DNA of 35,845 nucleotides from Clostridia bacterium (GCA_017516315.1 JAFXDE010000047.1:1-35845); one strand, 5' to 3'; counted from the first letter of the stretch, positions 1 to 7,574 are shown. Notes: generated from the letters alone by a model not told the origin. Numbers and translations: made by a program.

Positions 1-493
1 GAAGCCTTCTGGATGAGGATTTCGTTTTGGTGCGTTCCTTTTCAACAAGCTGAATCTTTCCGTCAACATAAACCTCGGTAACAATTCTTTTTACAGTAAA
101 GGTTTTGTTTTTGAAATCGACCGCATCCCATTTAAGTCCGCAGACCTCACTTCTGCGAAGTCCGTAGAATGCACCCATTACAATAGCAAATTCAAGAACA
201 TCGCCCTTGCATTTTTCAAGAAGCTCCTGGATTTCTTCTTCCGTATTGGCTTCACCCACAAAGCGCTCCTTTTTGGGTCTGTCAATTCTGTCAGCAGGAT
301 TAACATCAATAAGACCGATTTTAAAGGCATAATGCAAGGCTTTTCTGATGTTTGCATGGTAATGGATAATAGTGTTTGCCGAAACTCCGTTTACTGTCAT
401 TTCAAAGGTGTAAAAATCCTGAATCTGCTTCGGTGTAAACGAGGATGCCGAATATTCACCAAGACTTCTTTTACAGATGAAAGAGGATGGTAC
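1..493 (-). pseudogene. Tyrosine recombinase (integrase) fragment, N-terminus missing, C-terminus off the window
   Basis: The minus strand is open from 493 to the left edge. It translates into the end of a SAM-like core-binding domain (FTPKQIQDFYTFE, then SANTIIHYHANIRKALHYA) followed by the start of a phage-integrase catalytic domain with GAFYGLRRSEVCGLKW, which carries the first catalytic Arg. This is typical of Tn916/ICE-type site-specific integrases of Firmicutes. An in-frame TGA (494-496) closes the frame where roughly 100 N-terminal residues should still be found, and the sequence there changes into an unrelated sulfatase fragment. The only internal Met (codon at 398-400) lies inside the core-binding domain, so it is not a native start. 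I read this as an integrase truncated by a recombination event. The remaining catalytic residues lie beyond the window and cannot be checked. Confidence 0.8.
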
Positions 494-734
494 TCACACA
501 AAGGCGGCTATGATTCGCTACAAAGATTATAAGTACGTAATGAGACTCTACGAAAAGGATGAGTTTTATGTGCTTTCCGAGGGTGAAAGTGTCAATCGTA
601 TTGACGATGAAAAGTACAAAGAAATTATCACAGAAATGAAAGAAGAGCTTCTTCTGTGGTATATGAAGACTTGTGATATTGTACCGAAGACTTATGATGA
701 TCGTTTTACCGATGAGTTTTACAGAATAACATAG
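477..734 (+). pseudogene. Sulfatase C-terminal fragment
   Basis: The 85 codons resemble the extreme C-terminus of bacterial arylsulfatase-type enzymes: the segment RYKDYKYVMRLYEKDEFYVL, then a SEGESVNRIDDEKY turn and a final helical tail, matches the family pattern of 'KYVxRLYExxELYDLxxDPxExxN'. The metal-binding and formylglycine-forming portions are absent, so no enzyme can be made. The fragment begins right where the opposite-strand integrase fragment ends, marking a junction. No ribosome-binding site precedes the ATG at 477. It ends with TAG, unlike every intact gene in the window. Confidence 0.6.
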
Positions 735-847
735 CTTCTGTAGGTATTCCGCTTTTTGTGGGCAAGCTTGCAAATGGAGTAATATCTCTGACGGGCAAGA
801 CCACATCACAGTTTATTGATATGGTGAAAAGAAAATTTAAGTTGTAA
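722..847 (+). pseudogene. Unrecognised 3' gene remnant
   Basis: A second plus-strand frame stays open from 722 to a TAA at 845-847 and encodes a peptide with a hydrophobic stretch (ASVGIPLFVGKLANGVISL) and a basic end (MVKRKFKL). It overlaps the sulfatase fragment by a few bases in a different frame, has no start codon or ribosome-binding site, and is followed directly by a terminator-like hairpin. This suggests it is the tail of a deleted gene. I do not recognise the family, and it could be non-coding. Confidence 0.25.
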
Positions 848-855
848 AATTCAAC

Positions 856-885
856 CCCCTGACTTATTCGCTTGAAAGTCAGGGG
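856..885. terminator. Hairpin of the CCCCTGACTT family
   Basis: CCCCTGACTT (856-865) pairs with AAGTCAGGGG (876-885), a perfect 10-bp stem with a 10-nt loop, followed on the plus strand by CATTTTC. It lies between the remnant ending at 847 and the opposite-strand remnant starting at 891, so it probably ended transcription from both sides. It is one of six related hairpins in the window. Confidence 0.65.
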
Positions 886-890
886 CATTT

Positions 891-944
891 TCATTCACTC
901 AATTCAATTACTGTTTTGCCTTGCTTTTCTGCTATGTTTACGGG
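891..944 (-). pseudogene. 3' remnant of a SLOG-like gene (paralogue of 6972-7397)
   Basis: Read on the minus strand, the last codons before the TGA (891-893) give NIAEKQGKTVIELSE. This matches EMSDKQGKTVVELSK, the C-terminus of the intact protein at 6972-7397. The hairpin just beyond the stop is also shared with that gene. The frame closes with TAA at 945-947. Only the tail of a duplicated gene together with its terminator survives here. Confidence 0.6.
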
Positions 945-969
945 TTAAATTAGTCGTAAAACATCAAAT

Positions 970-1098
970 GGTGCAAATAACTACACGAAAAACATTGAGA
1001 AAGGTGCAAATAAGTCTGATAAAAAACCATTAGAAAGTGCAAGAAACTCTCAAATTAACTTGCAAATTGGTGCAGGTTATGCTATGATACACATATAA
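970..1098 (+). repeat. Four degenerate 33-bp direct repeat units
   Basis: GGTGCAAATAA starts at 970 and again at 1003; AGTGCAAGAAA starts at 1036 and GGTGCAGGTTA at 1069, exactly 33 bp apart each time. The first two units are the most alike. The frame through all units is open (about 50 codons to the TAA near 1096-1098) but has no proper start. The array may therefore be a decayed in-frame coding repeat or spaced protein-binding sites. The last unit contains the promoter of the downstream ATPase gene. Confidence 0.5.
1060..1088 (+). promoter_or_regulatory. Sigma-A promoter of the ATPase gene
   Basis: TTGCAA (1060-1065), a 17-bp spacer and TATGAT (1083-1088) lie about 30 bp upstream of the ATG at 1120. 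An AGGAGG ribosome-binding site lies in between, at about 1107-1112. Confidence 0.7.
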
Positions 1099-1119
1099 TA
1101 AGATGCAGGAGGTACAGTT

Positions 1120-2481
1120 ATGGAACGAATTGCATTGCAGAATCTTATAGACTGGAATAACAATAAACGCAAAAAGCCACTTATTGTATGGGGTGCAAGA
1201 CAGGTAGGCAAAACTCATCTCATAAAAGAGATTTTTGCCAAGACTTATTATAAAGACAATTACATTTATATTGATTGTAAAATAGAAGATGAAATCAGAG
1301 AGTTCTGTTCGGAAACTGCCAATGCGCAAAAAATAATTGAGTATATTTCATTGCTGAAAGGCAAACAGATAAATGAGAAGATTCTTCTGATTTTTGACGA
1401 GGTGCAGGAATGTCCCAATATTATATCGTCTCTAAAATACTTCTGTCAGGATTTCAGAGAGATTCCCGTTATTGCAACGGGTTCAATGGTACGAATCAAG
1501 CTTCAGCGTGAAACTAAAAAAAGAGGCTCAAAGGAAAACGACAAATTTCTTTTCCCTGTGGGCAAGATAAATCAGATGACCGTATATCCAATGACCTTTG
1601 ACGAGTTTTTGATGAACAGCAATGAAGTCCTTTACAATACCGTAAAAAAGGCATATGAAAACAAAACTGCACTCGACGGTAAAATTCACGAATTAGCTAT
1701 GGAGCAGGTTTATAAATATCTGATTATAGGCGGTATGCCTGAAGCAGTTGATGCATACATCGACGATAATGATATTTTTGAATCAAGAGAAATTCTCAAG
1801 GTCTTATATGATAATTACCTCTCTGATATGGAATTGTATCAGGCAAGCCAGGAAGCTGTTCTTCGTTCACGGACTCTGTTTCAGAATATATACAGAGAGC
1901 TTAATAAGGAGTCAAAGAACTTTTCACCGGGACTTATAGAAGAAAAAAGTAAAACAAGAGATTTTGCAACCTCTATTCAGTGGCTCACTCTTGCCCATGT
2001 GGTAAATCAGTCATTCCAGCTCAAGGAGCATGTCACTATGCCTCTTATGTCTGACAGCGACAGCAATTTCAGATTGTTCCTCGGTGATATCGGTATGTTT
2101 TCATATCAGAGTGGTATCAATGCAGCTTCTTTTGTATCTGCTGAAAGGGAAAACACATTGTCGGGTATTTTCTTCGAAAACTTTGTTGCAAATGAACTGA
2201 TAGCAAAAGAATTGAAGTTATTCTATTGGCGAGGCAAAGCGTCTGCAGAGCTTGAGTTTATCATTGAATCTGATAACAAGCTTTATCCGATTGATGTTAA
2301 GAAGGGCAGAGGAACACTTAACTCTCTTGAGAAATTCTCAAATCATAACAAGTTTGAATTTGCAATCAAGGTTTCCAAAAACAACTACGGATATAATGCT
2401 GAACAGAAGCTTCTTACCGTACCGTTTTATTTTATTCCTTTTGTTGCAAAAGATCTTGCAGACGGAACAATGTCAGTATAA
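1120..2481 (+). CDS. AAA_14 / DUF4143 family ATPase
   Basis: 453 aa, the usual length of this family. The N-terminal P-loop ATPase has Walker A GARQVGKT (residues 25-32) and a Walker B ending in LLIFDEVQE (Asp93-Glu94), followed by a sensor-like IATGS segment. The C-terminal DUF4143 half carries a PD-(D/E)xK nuclease-like signature (SAELEFIIE...IDVKKG, about residues 377-395). Members are widespread, mobile and often strain-specific in gut anaerobes. They are suspected of roles in defence or nucleic-acid transactions, but no function is established. The start follows AGGAGG by 7 nt. The gene stands alone in a stretch of mobile-element debris and ends at a CCCCTGACTT hairpin. It appears intact. 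Confidence 0.9.
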   Translation: MERIALQNLIDWNNNKRKKPLIVWGARQVGKTHLIKEIFAKTYYKDNYIYIDCKIEDEIREFCSETANAQKIIEYISLLKGKQINEKILLIFDEVQECPNIISSLKYFCQDFREIPVIATGSMVRIKLQRETKKRGSKENDKFLFPVGKINQMTVYPMTFDEFLMNSNEVLYNTVKKAYENKTALDGKIHELAMEQVYKYLIIGGMPEAVDAYIDDNDIFESREILKVLYDNYLSDMELYQASQEAVLRSRTLFQNIYRELNKESKNFSPGLIEEKSKTRDFATSIQWLTLAHVVNQSFQLKEHVTMPLMSDSDSNFRLFLGDIGMFSYQSGINAASFVSAERENTLSGIFFENFVANELIAKELKLFYWRGKASAELEFIIESDNKLYPIDVKKGRGTLNSLEKFSNHNKFEFAIKVSKNNYGYNAEQKLLTVPFYFIPFVAKDLADGTMSV

Positions 2482-2488
2482 ACATCAA

Positions 2489-2512
2489 CCCCTGACTTCT
2501 GAAAGTCAGGGG
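2489..2512. terminator. Hairpin of the CCCCTGACTT family
   Basis: CCCCTGACTT (2489-2498), 4-nt loop, AAGTCAGGGG (2503-2512), then CGTTTTC. The stem is a perfect 10 bp. It follows the ATPase stop by 7 nt and precedes the stop of the TnpV remnant on the other strand, so it can serve both. Confidence 0.75.
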
Positions 2513-2517
2513 CGTTT

Positions 2518-2721
2518 TCATACATATATCAGTTCATTGAAGACAATTTCATTTGCTCTTTTTCTGATGTTGTTCACCCGACCTGCCCACTCAAGCTGAT
2601 TCTGTTCTGTGAGCTCTTCGGTAAAGCCTTCGGTGTTCTTAATCTGCTCCACGAGAGAACTAAACATATTCCGTGCCTGCTGCGCTGTGTCGGCAAGGTG
2701 GGATGAAGAGTTTGGCTGCTT
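2518..2721 (-). pseudogene. TnpV (transposon-encoded protein) C-terminal remnant
   Basis: Read on the minus strand, the frame gives SHLADTAQQARNMF, then NQLEWAGRVNNIRKRANEIV and a final NELIYV. This matches the C-terminal helices of TnpV, a small protein of unknown function carried by Firmicute mobile elements, where the typical ending is '...NQMEWVRRMNNIRxxAxEIVxNELIYx'. The N-terminal half is missing. The fragment lies in frame immediately behind the stop codon (2722-2724) of the amidohydrolase gene, which marks the recombination junction. An internal ATG at 2665-2667 could start a 49-aa peptide, but nothing suggests it is made. Confidence 0.75.
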
Positions 2722-4320
2722 TTATATTTTATGCGGTTTCGTCAAAAGCATCTTAAACAGCTCGCCAACCGTGCCCTTCTTCTCCCTATACCTCTCGCCA
2801 CGGACAACCATATACTCCGCCTTGCAAAGAGTAATCTCCGTACCCTTGCAGGAAAGTATATCTCTGTCGCAGACGAAAAAGTCAGCATCGTTTCCCTTCT
2901 GAAGCGTACCCGTGTTTTCTTCGCCGAGCATCCTCGCAGGGTTAACTGTGTAGGTTTTGAGAGCCTCGTAGGGCGTAATTGATTGGTCAGAGAGATAGAA
3001 GTCCACCATACCGAGCATCTGCTCATAGGGGTTAACGGACTGCACGGGAGAGTCACTTGAACCGCAGACGCATACATCATTTTTGAGCAAATCCTTGAGT
3101 GGTAACTGTCTGTTTATGATGCTCTCGGGTAAAAACTGCTCATAGCTTTTAAGAAAATGCTTGTCTATCCAAGAGAAGCCCGGCTGTACCGTAATGGCAA
3201 GAGGAAGCCTTCTGATAAGCTCCACCGCCTTTTCTGACGGGAACTCAAAGTGGTCAATTCTCATCATAGCACCGCTTGTGGGGATGCGGTCTGCAAGCTC
3301 ACCGTAGATTTCCGTAATCTGGTCAATGGCACTTTCGCCGATGGCGTGACAGGAAAGTCGGATGTTTTTGTCAAGTGCCTCGCTGACCTTGGACTTGATT
3401 TTATCCTTTTCGTAGTAGCAGTGACCTTGTGTACCGCTATCCTTGTAAGGTTCATTAAAAGCCGCACTGTGTGAGCCGACGGAGCCGTCAAGCTCCCACA
3501 CACCGCAACCGCCTGCACGGAGAGTCTTCTGCTTTTTGCTGAAACTACCGAGTCTGTCATAGTCCATATACTGGGGGAAAAGCCTCACATCAATGTCCAT
3601 TCTCTCGGCAAGAAAAGCAAGAGCCTTTGTGAGAATGTCATTCTCCACATCCTCGTTGCCGTCCATAGCACAGACTCTGCTGATGCCGTAGGATGCACAG
3701 AGGTTTGAGAAGTTGGCAATACCCTTTGCGATAATTGAGGGGGTAACATTCGAGGCAATAAGGGTAGTAACCTTGCCTTGCATAAATTCGTGAGCCTCGC
3801 CTGAGAAAACACCGTCGCTATCCTCGGTAGGAAGCTTCAGCATTTCCATAAGCTTTGTAGAAATAGCACTGCTGTGACCGTCGATACTGTAAACAATCAT
3901 CGCTCTGCCGTCTGACCACTCGTCAAGCTCAAAGCGGTTAGGCAGTCTCTTTTCCTTAACTGTGGAGATAATAAAGCCGTTGGCGGTGATGATTTTCTGC
4001 TTAGGATTTGCCTTGCAGAAAGCCTTTACTCTTTCGCCTATATCAGCCATATTGTCGGGTTTCACTCCCTTAGATGTGATTTCGCAGATATTGAAGCTCG
4101 CCGCCGCAAGTACGATAGTATAAAGCAAATGCAAGTGTGAGTCTGTCATTGTGGGGTACACGTGCTTGCCCATAAGGTCAATCTTTTCGTCAAAGTTGCC
4201 GTTGGGGATTTCGTCACCCGTGTATGTTATCCTTTCACCCTCGGTTACCATTACGGAGAAGATGTCATCCTCCGACACCATAGAGTGAATCTTGCCACCG
4301 AAATAAAGTCTTTTCATCAT
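2722..4320 (-). CDS. Amidohydrolase family 3 (YtcJ-like) metal-dependent hydrolase
   Basis: 532 aa, the normal family length. It is expected to be a cytosolic TIM-barrel enzyme that hydrolyses C-N bonds of amides or formamide-like substrates. Metal-binding motifs are visible in order: DSHLHL (His62/His64), HAIGE (about residue 333), RIDHFEF (about 364) and SSDSPV (about 438, catalytic Asp). The ATG overlaps the TGA of the upstream permease gene (ATGA at 4317-4320), so translation is probably coupled and the permease likely imports the substrate. The stop lies at the junction with a TnpV remnant. The last ~22 residues after VVRGERY are not part of the core fold and might have been altered by that event. 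The exact substrate cannot be deduced; characterised relatives include N-substituted formamide deformylase. Confidence 0.85.
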   Translation of the reverse strand: MMKRLYFGGKIHSMVSEDDIFSVMVTEGERITYTGDEIPNGNFDEKIDLMGKHVYPTMTDSHLHLLYTIVLAAASFNICEITSKGVKPDNMADIGERVKAFCKANPKQKIITANGFIISTVKEKRLPNRFELDEWSDGRAMIVYSIDGHSSAISTKLMEMLKLPTEDSDGVFSGEAHEFMQGKVTTLIASNVTPSIIAKGIANFSNLCASYGISRVCAMDGNEDVENDILTKALAFLAERMDIDVRLFPQYMDYDRLGSFSKKQKTLRAGGCGVWELDGSVGSHSAAFNEPYKDSGTQGHCYYEKDKIKSKVSEALDKNIRLSCHAIGESAIDQITEIYGELADRIPTSGAMMRIDHFEFPSEKAVELIRRLPLAITVQPGFSWIDKHFLKSYEQFLPESIINRQLPLKDLLKNDVCVCGSSDSPVQSVNPYEQMLGMVDFYLSDQSITPYEALKTYTVNPARMLGEENTGTLQKGNDADFFVCDRDILSCKGTEITLCKAEYMVVRGERYREKKGTVGELFKMLLTKPHKI

Positions 4321-5456
4321 ACGGGCACCACATTACCCACAGCCATAAGAAGCTGCGCGATGATAACTAAAATCTGCACAAAGGTACCGCACTTGTTGCC
4401 GAGGGTACTGTCGCCCTCGTCCTTGAGGCTCTTGCGGTAAGCGGGAATAACAAGAATTGCGATAAGAATACCGATAAGACCGCCGCCGATACGCATAAAC
4501 TCCATAAAGCCGCCGAGGTTAAGGAAGGTCATAAGAAGTGAGGGAAGTGTTGCGATAATCCAGCAGATTCTCTTGTCCTTTTTAATCTGCTCCTCGGTGA
4601 TGTCGGCAAGGGCAAGTGAGATTGCCCAATAGCTTGTAAGCATAGCGAGGATAGTAAAGAGTGAGCCTGCAATCTGAGCCCAGGCACCGATACCCTTACT
4701 CCAGCCAATCATAGCGACCTCGGTAACCTCTGTTGAGGCAAGAAGGGCACAGAGAGTGATAACAACCATAAGCACGAGGTTATTTGAAAGGCCGAGGAAA
4801 ACCGCCTTTTTAACCTTTTTAGCATCAGCGTCAAGACCTTTAACCGCCTGGGGTACGGAGAAGAATGCGGAGAAGGCAAGCATAGCCATACCGAAGAAGG
4901 CAAGGATATGATTGGGCTGACCGATGCTGAAATTGAGGGGATTGCTGATATTAAACAGTGAGCATACACCGAGCACACCGATAACACCGAAGATAACCGA
5001 CACGGCAACTGTTTCGCTGACACCCACGGCCTTGAGTCCGAAAAGAACAACACTTGCGGCTGCAGCGTAGAAAATCAGCTTTGAAACTATCATCGGTACA
5101 CCAATAAGGTCGGTGATGATTTCAGCCGCACCGGATATGTAAGCGGCAAGGTTTGTGAACATAACGAGAGCCATTACCACAAAGAAGAAAAGGGTTATAG
5201 GCTTCTGATATTTACCCGTGAAGAGATACTTTGAGAAAACCTCAACAATCTGTGATTTGCCGCCGCTTTTAATTGAGATATCGGCAATCATAAGGTGGAT
5301 GATTAAGTTGGCAAGAAATGACAGTACGAGAATAGCCATAGCCATTAAAATACCGTTTTTTTCGGCAAGGTAAGGCATAGCCATAATACCACCGCCGACA
5401 CCGTAGCCTGTGATTATGCAGGCACTTTGCCATACTGAGAGTTTGTTCTTTTCCAT
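4317..5456 (-). CDS. Amino acid permease, aromatic/hydroxy amino acid (HAAAP/AAAP-like) type
   Basis: 379 aa, very hydrophobic, with about 10-11 predicted membrane spans. The N-terminus (SACIITGYGVGGGIMAMPYL) has the glycine-rich first helix typical of tryptophan/tyrosine permease relatives in the APC superfamily. It lies in the cytoplasmic membrane and presumably imports an amino acid or derivative by proton or sodium symport. A GGAGG site precedes the ATG by about 9 nt. It is the first gene of a two-gene unit with the amidohydrolase, which suggests import followed by hydrolysis of an acylated or otherwise N-blocked amino acid. Substrate assignment is inference. Confidence 0.8.
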   Translation of the reverse strand: MEKNKLSVWQSACIITGYGVGGGIMAMPYLAEKNGILMAMAILVLSFLANLIIHLMIADISIKSGGKSQIVEVFSKYLFTGKYQKPITLFFFVVMALVMFTNLAAYISGAAEIITDLIGVPMIVSKLIFYAAAASVVLFGLKAVGVSETVAVSVIFGVIGVLGVCSLFNISNPLNFSIGQPNHILAFFGMAMLAFSAFFSVPQAVKGLDADAKKVKKAVFLGLSNNLVLMVVITLCALLASTEVTEVAMIGWSKGIGAWAQIAGSLFTILAMLTSYWAISLALADITEEQIKKDKRICWIIATLPSLLMTFLNLGGFMEFMRIGGGLIGILIAILVIPAYRKSLKDEGDSTLGNKCGTFVQILVIIAQLLMAVGNVVPV

Positions 5457-5518
5457 GTTTTTCTACCTCCAAAAGTTTATTAAATGTTTTCTGTTTCTGC
5501 TGTTTTACGATAACAGTA

Positions 5519-6565
5519 TTATTTCAGTCTGAAATATGTGGTGTTCTTGCCGTTGCCCTCACGTTTCAGTTCACCTTCGGCAACGAGCTTGCGGAGTGCT
5601 CCCTCAACCGAGCTGATGCTGAGAGAGGGACAAAGCTCCATAATATCCTGCTTTTTAAAGCGTCCGATCTTATTCTGTGTTGCACGCCTTACCATCTCAA
5701 GAGAGGACAGTTTGGTTTCTACAAGAACAAAGCGGTCTTCAAAATCTCTGTATGCTGCAAGAATTGTGCCAAGCAGATACTTGATGAACGGGACAGCATC
5801 TGCTTCACCTTCATGCCAACCTTTCTGTGCCTGACCAAGAGCATCATAGTACAAATCCTTGTTTTTAGCAATCTTTGCTTCAAGTGAAATATACTTTCCA
5901 ACGTAGAATCCGTTTCGATATAAAAGGAGCGTAGTGAGCAGACGGCTCATTCTGCCATTACCGTCGTTGAACGGATGAATACAAAGGAAATCGTGTATAA
6001 AGGTAGGAATAGCAATCAGCGGTTCAAGTTCCATATTTCCGATTACGCGATTATACTCATTACAGATGGCCTCAAGTGCTTCCGGAGTTTCAACAGGTGA
6101 CAGAGGAGTAAAAAGAGTTTCCGTATGACCGTCGGGATAGGTAGCACTGATATAGTTCTGTACGCTTTTGGTTCTGCCCGCCATCGGATTATTCATATAG
6201 CTGTAAAGAATTTTATGAAGCTGAAGAATGTAGTTCGGCGTCAGGGGTATAGCATCAAAGCTCTCGTGGATAATGTTCAGCACATCACGGTAACCGGCAA
6301 TCTCTTGCTCATCGCGGTTTCTCGGTGTGGTTTTGTCACTCATCAACTGACGAATACGGGTGTTTGTGGTAACGATACCCTCAATTGCATTGGATGCCTC
6401 GGTGCTTTGTATCTTTGCGATCTCCACCAGCTTTTCAAGCTCCTCGGGACGCTGCTTCAAATACATTTCTTGCTTGCCTGCTTCCTTGTATATGGCGGCA
6501 ATCAAACCAAGCAATTCAGAATCCCATTTGTTTTCACTTATTTTAGAATAATTAAAGGTTCTCAT
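5519..6565 (-). CDS. Fic family protein (class II, self-inhibited) with C-terminal winged helix
   Basis: 348 aa. The Fic core motif HPFNDGNGR (residues 197-205, catalytic His197) is complete, so the protein should transfer AMP (or a related nucleotide group) to target hydroxyl side chains. An inhibitory helix motif (S/T)xxxE(G/N) is present N-terminally as SNAIEG (Ser58, Glu62), which makes it a class II Fic that blocks its own ATP site. The last ~65 residues (KIGRFKKQDIMELCPSLSIS and onward) look like a winged helix-turn-helix, common in this Fic_N/Fic/wHTH layout. No separate antitoxin gene is visible. RBS GGAGGTGATAAAATG. The palindromic operators just upstream suggest autoregulation, possibly by its own wHTH. 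Confidence 0.92.
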   Translation of the reverse strand: MRTFNYSKISENKWDSELLGLIAAIYKEAGKQEMYLKQRPEELEKLVEIAKIQSTEASNAIEGIVTTNTRIRQLMSDKTTPRNRDEQEIAGYRDVLNIIHESFDAIPLTPNYILQLHKILYSYMNNPMAGRTKSVQNYISATYPDGHTETLFTPLSPVETPEALEAICNEYNRVIGNMELEPLIAIPTFIHDFLCIHPFNDGNGRMSRLLTTLLLYRNGFYVGKYISLEAKIAKNKDLYYDALGQAQKGWHEGEADAVPFIKYLLGTILAAYRDFEDRFVLVETKLSSLEMVRRATQNKIGRFKKQDIMELCPSLSISSVEGALRKLVAEGELKREGNGKNTTYFRLK

Positions 6566-6582
6566 TTTATCACCTCCGTATA

Positions 6583-6687
6583 ATTCCCTTAAAGATTACC
6601 ATTTTTTAAGGGAATTGTCAACATCTCAAGGGTATATTCCCTTAAAATTATATCGAAAACAAGGGGAAATATACTCTGTTAAGGGAA
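6583..6687 (-). promoter_or_regulatory. fic promoter with repeated TTAAGGGAA operators
   Basis: On the minus strand TTGACA (6616-6621) and TAATCT (6593-6598) are 17 bp apart. The promoter is flanked by a perfect inverted repeat: ATTCCCTTAAA (6583-6593) and TTTAAGGGAAT (6605-6615). Farther upstream come AAGGG-TATATT-CCCTT (6628-6643), TTCCCTTAA (6637-6645) and TTAAGGGAA (6679-6687). The spacing and symmetry suggest cooperative binding of a dimeric repressor covering the promoter. Confidence 0.6.
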
Positions 6688-6708
6688 ATAAGCATGAAAA
6701 AATAACAG

Positions 6709-6747
6709 ACCTCCTTAACTCGGATGATGATGTTAAGGAGGTTTTTT
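6709..6747 (+). terminator. Strong intrinsic terminator without an obvious upstream gene
   Basis: ACCTCCTTAAC (6709-6719) pairs perfectly with GTTAAGGAGGT (6732-6742), followed by a T-run (to 6747). No plus-strand gene ends upstream; only the fic operator region and a three-codon frame (ATG AAA AAA TAA, 6694-6705) precede it. It could end a short untranslated RNA or be the remains of a deleted unit. From 6748 to 6941 I see no gene or recognisable signal. Confidence 0.7.
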
Positions 6748-6941
6748 CATTTCGTTTATCCCTTCACAAACATATCATACGCAAACCTTGCCCCAAGTCT
6801 GAATCCCCGATATAAAGCTGTCAGAATTGCTTATACTCGAAAACTCATTGTGGGTTTTTACCTAATTTGTAAGAAAAAATAACCAACATTGTCAAACAGA
6901 AGTACATTGGCCAATTCCGATTTGCCGACATACAAAGCTTA

Positions 6942-6967
6942 ACCCCTGACCGTCAAAAGTCAGGGGT
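6942..6967. terminator. Hairpin of the CCCCTGAC family, terminator of the SLOG gene
   Basis: CCCCTGAC (6943-6950) pairs with GTCAGGGG (6959-6966), with an extra A-T pair outside. It lies 5 nt past the stop of the minus-strand gene at 6972. It matches the hairpin at 856-885, which is likewise preceded by the tail of a related gene. Confidence 0.6.
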
Positions 6968-6971
6968 ATTT

Positions 6972-7397
6972 TCATTTACTCAATTCAACTACTGTTTTGC
7001 CTTGCTTATCCGACATTTCCTTAAACTGTGCCGCACCGCCGAAGCTGTGTGTAACATAAGTTACAACCACATCCGACTGCTGTATCATCCATTTGTTTCT
7101 GTAAGAGATTGCAAAGCGTTTGGGTACTGCTTCAATGCCTTCGGGGAGGAGGGTGTGTGCATAGTCATCATACTCGCTTTTCTTTGTGGGCAGATAGGCT
7201 AAAACAACGTTGTAGGTTATGGGATAGACTTGGGATAAGGCTTCAAGCTGACGGCGGACCATAGTGTCAAAGCTGCCGTTGTTGCCGACATAAAAGACAT
7301 CAGCACCGTGATTTTCAATTAAATCAACAAGAGTCGTCCGTAAGGTCGGCTCTGTATTTTTAGGCGTGTCCTTGTGACCGAAGAAGGTTACCGTCAT
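6972..7397 (-). CDS. SLOG-fold (DUF1273/YpsA-like) hypothetical protein
   Basis: 141 aa. The N-terminus MTVTFFGHKD is the characteristic first strand and glycine loop of SLOG/DUF1273-like nucleotide-binding proteins. A VFYVGNNGSFD segment, an LPEGIEAVP loop and a C-terminal VVTYVTHSFGGAAQF region follow, as in the family. SLOG proteins are thought to bind nucleotides or nucleotide-derived ligands; no reaction is established for this branch. It has a GGAGG-like RBS (TTGGAGGAATATTTATG). The gene is preceded by a ~175-nt leader that contains a long stem and an intrinsic terminator. A C-terminal remnant of a second copy survives at 891-944. Confidence 0.75.
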   Translation of the reverse strand: MTVTFFGHKDTPKNTEPTLRTTLVDLIENHGADVFYVGNNGSFDTMVRRQLEALSQVYPITYNVVLAYLPTKKSEYDDYAHTLLPEGIEAVPKRFAISYRNKWMIQQSDVVVTYVTHSFGGAAQFKEMSDKQGKTVVELSK

Positions 7398-7410
7398 AAA
7401 TATTCCTCCA

Positions 7411-7574
7411 ATTTATAAAACCCACCGATTTTTTTCGGTGGGCTATCTTATGACCTCGCTATCTTTGTTGACTCACAAGGTGACAGCAGTCTAATCCAAT
7501 AAGCCTTAAAAGCCCGATTTGCGGCACCTTTGAGTGAGAAGCTGACCTTCAATTAAACTGTGTGTATAGCGGTC
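7411..7574 (-). ncRNA. Structured 5' leader with terminator upstream of the SLOG gene (riboswitch-like layout)
   Basis: Transcribed on the minus strand from the promoter at 7581-7609. A long-range stem joins ACTCAAAGGTG (7535-7525) with CACCTTGTGAGT (7482-7471), 11 pairs with one bulge, enclosing about 40 nt that can form smaller hairpins. About 30 nt later CCCACCGA (7442-7435) pairs with TCGGTGGG (7428-7421), an 8-bp stem with an A-rich loop followed by TTTTATAAAT, an intrinsic terminator just before the RBS. A folded domain followed by a terminator is the usual riboswitch or attenuator arrangement. I could not match it to a known class. Confidence 0.55.

Noticed and set aside
477-734. Intact small protein
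   Set aside because: The sequence matches only the end of a sulfatase, lacks an RBS, and sits at a recombination junction.
6615-6815. 66-codon plus-strand frame across the fic operators
   Set aside because: It covers operators and a terminator stem, has no RBS and no recognisable protein character.
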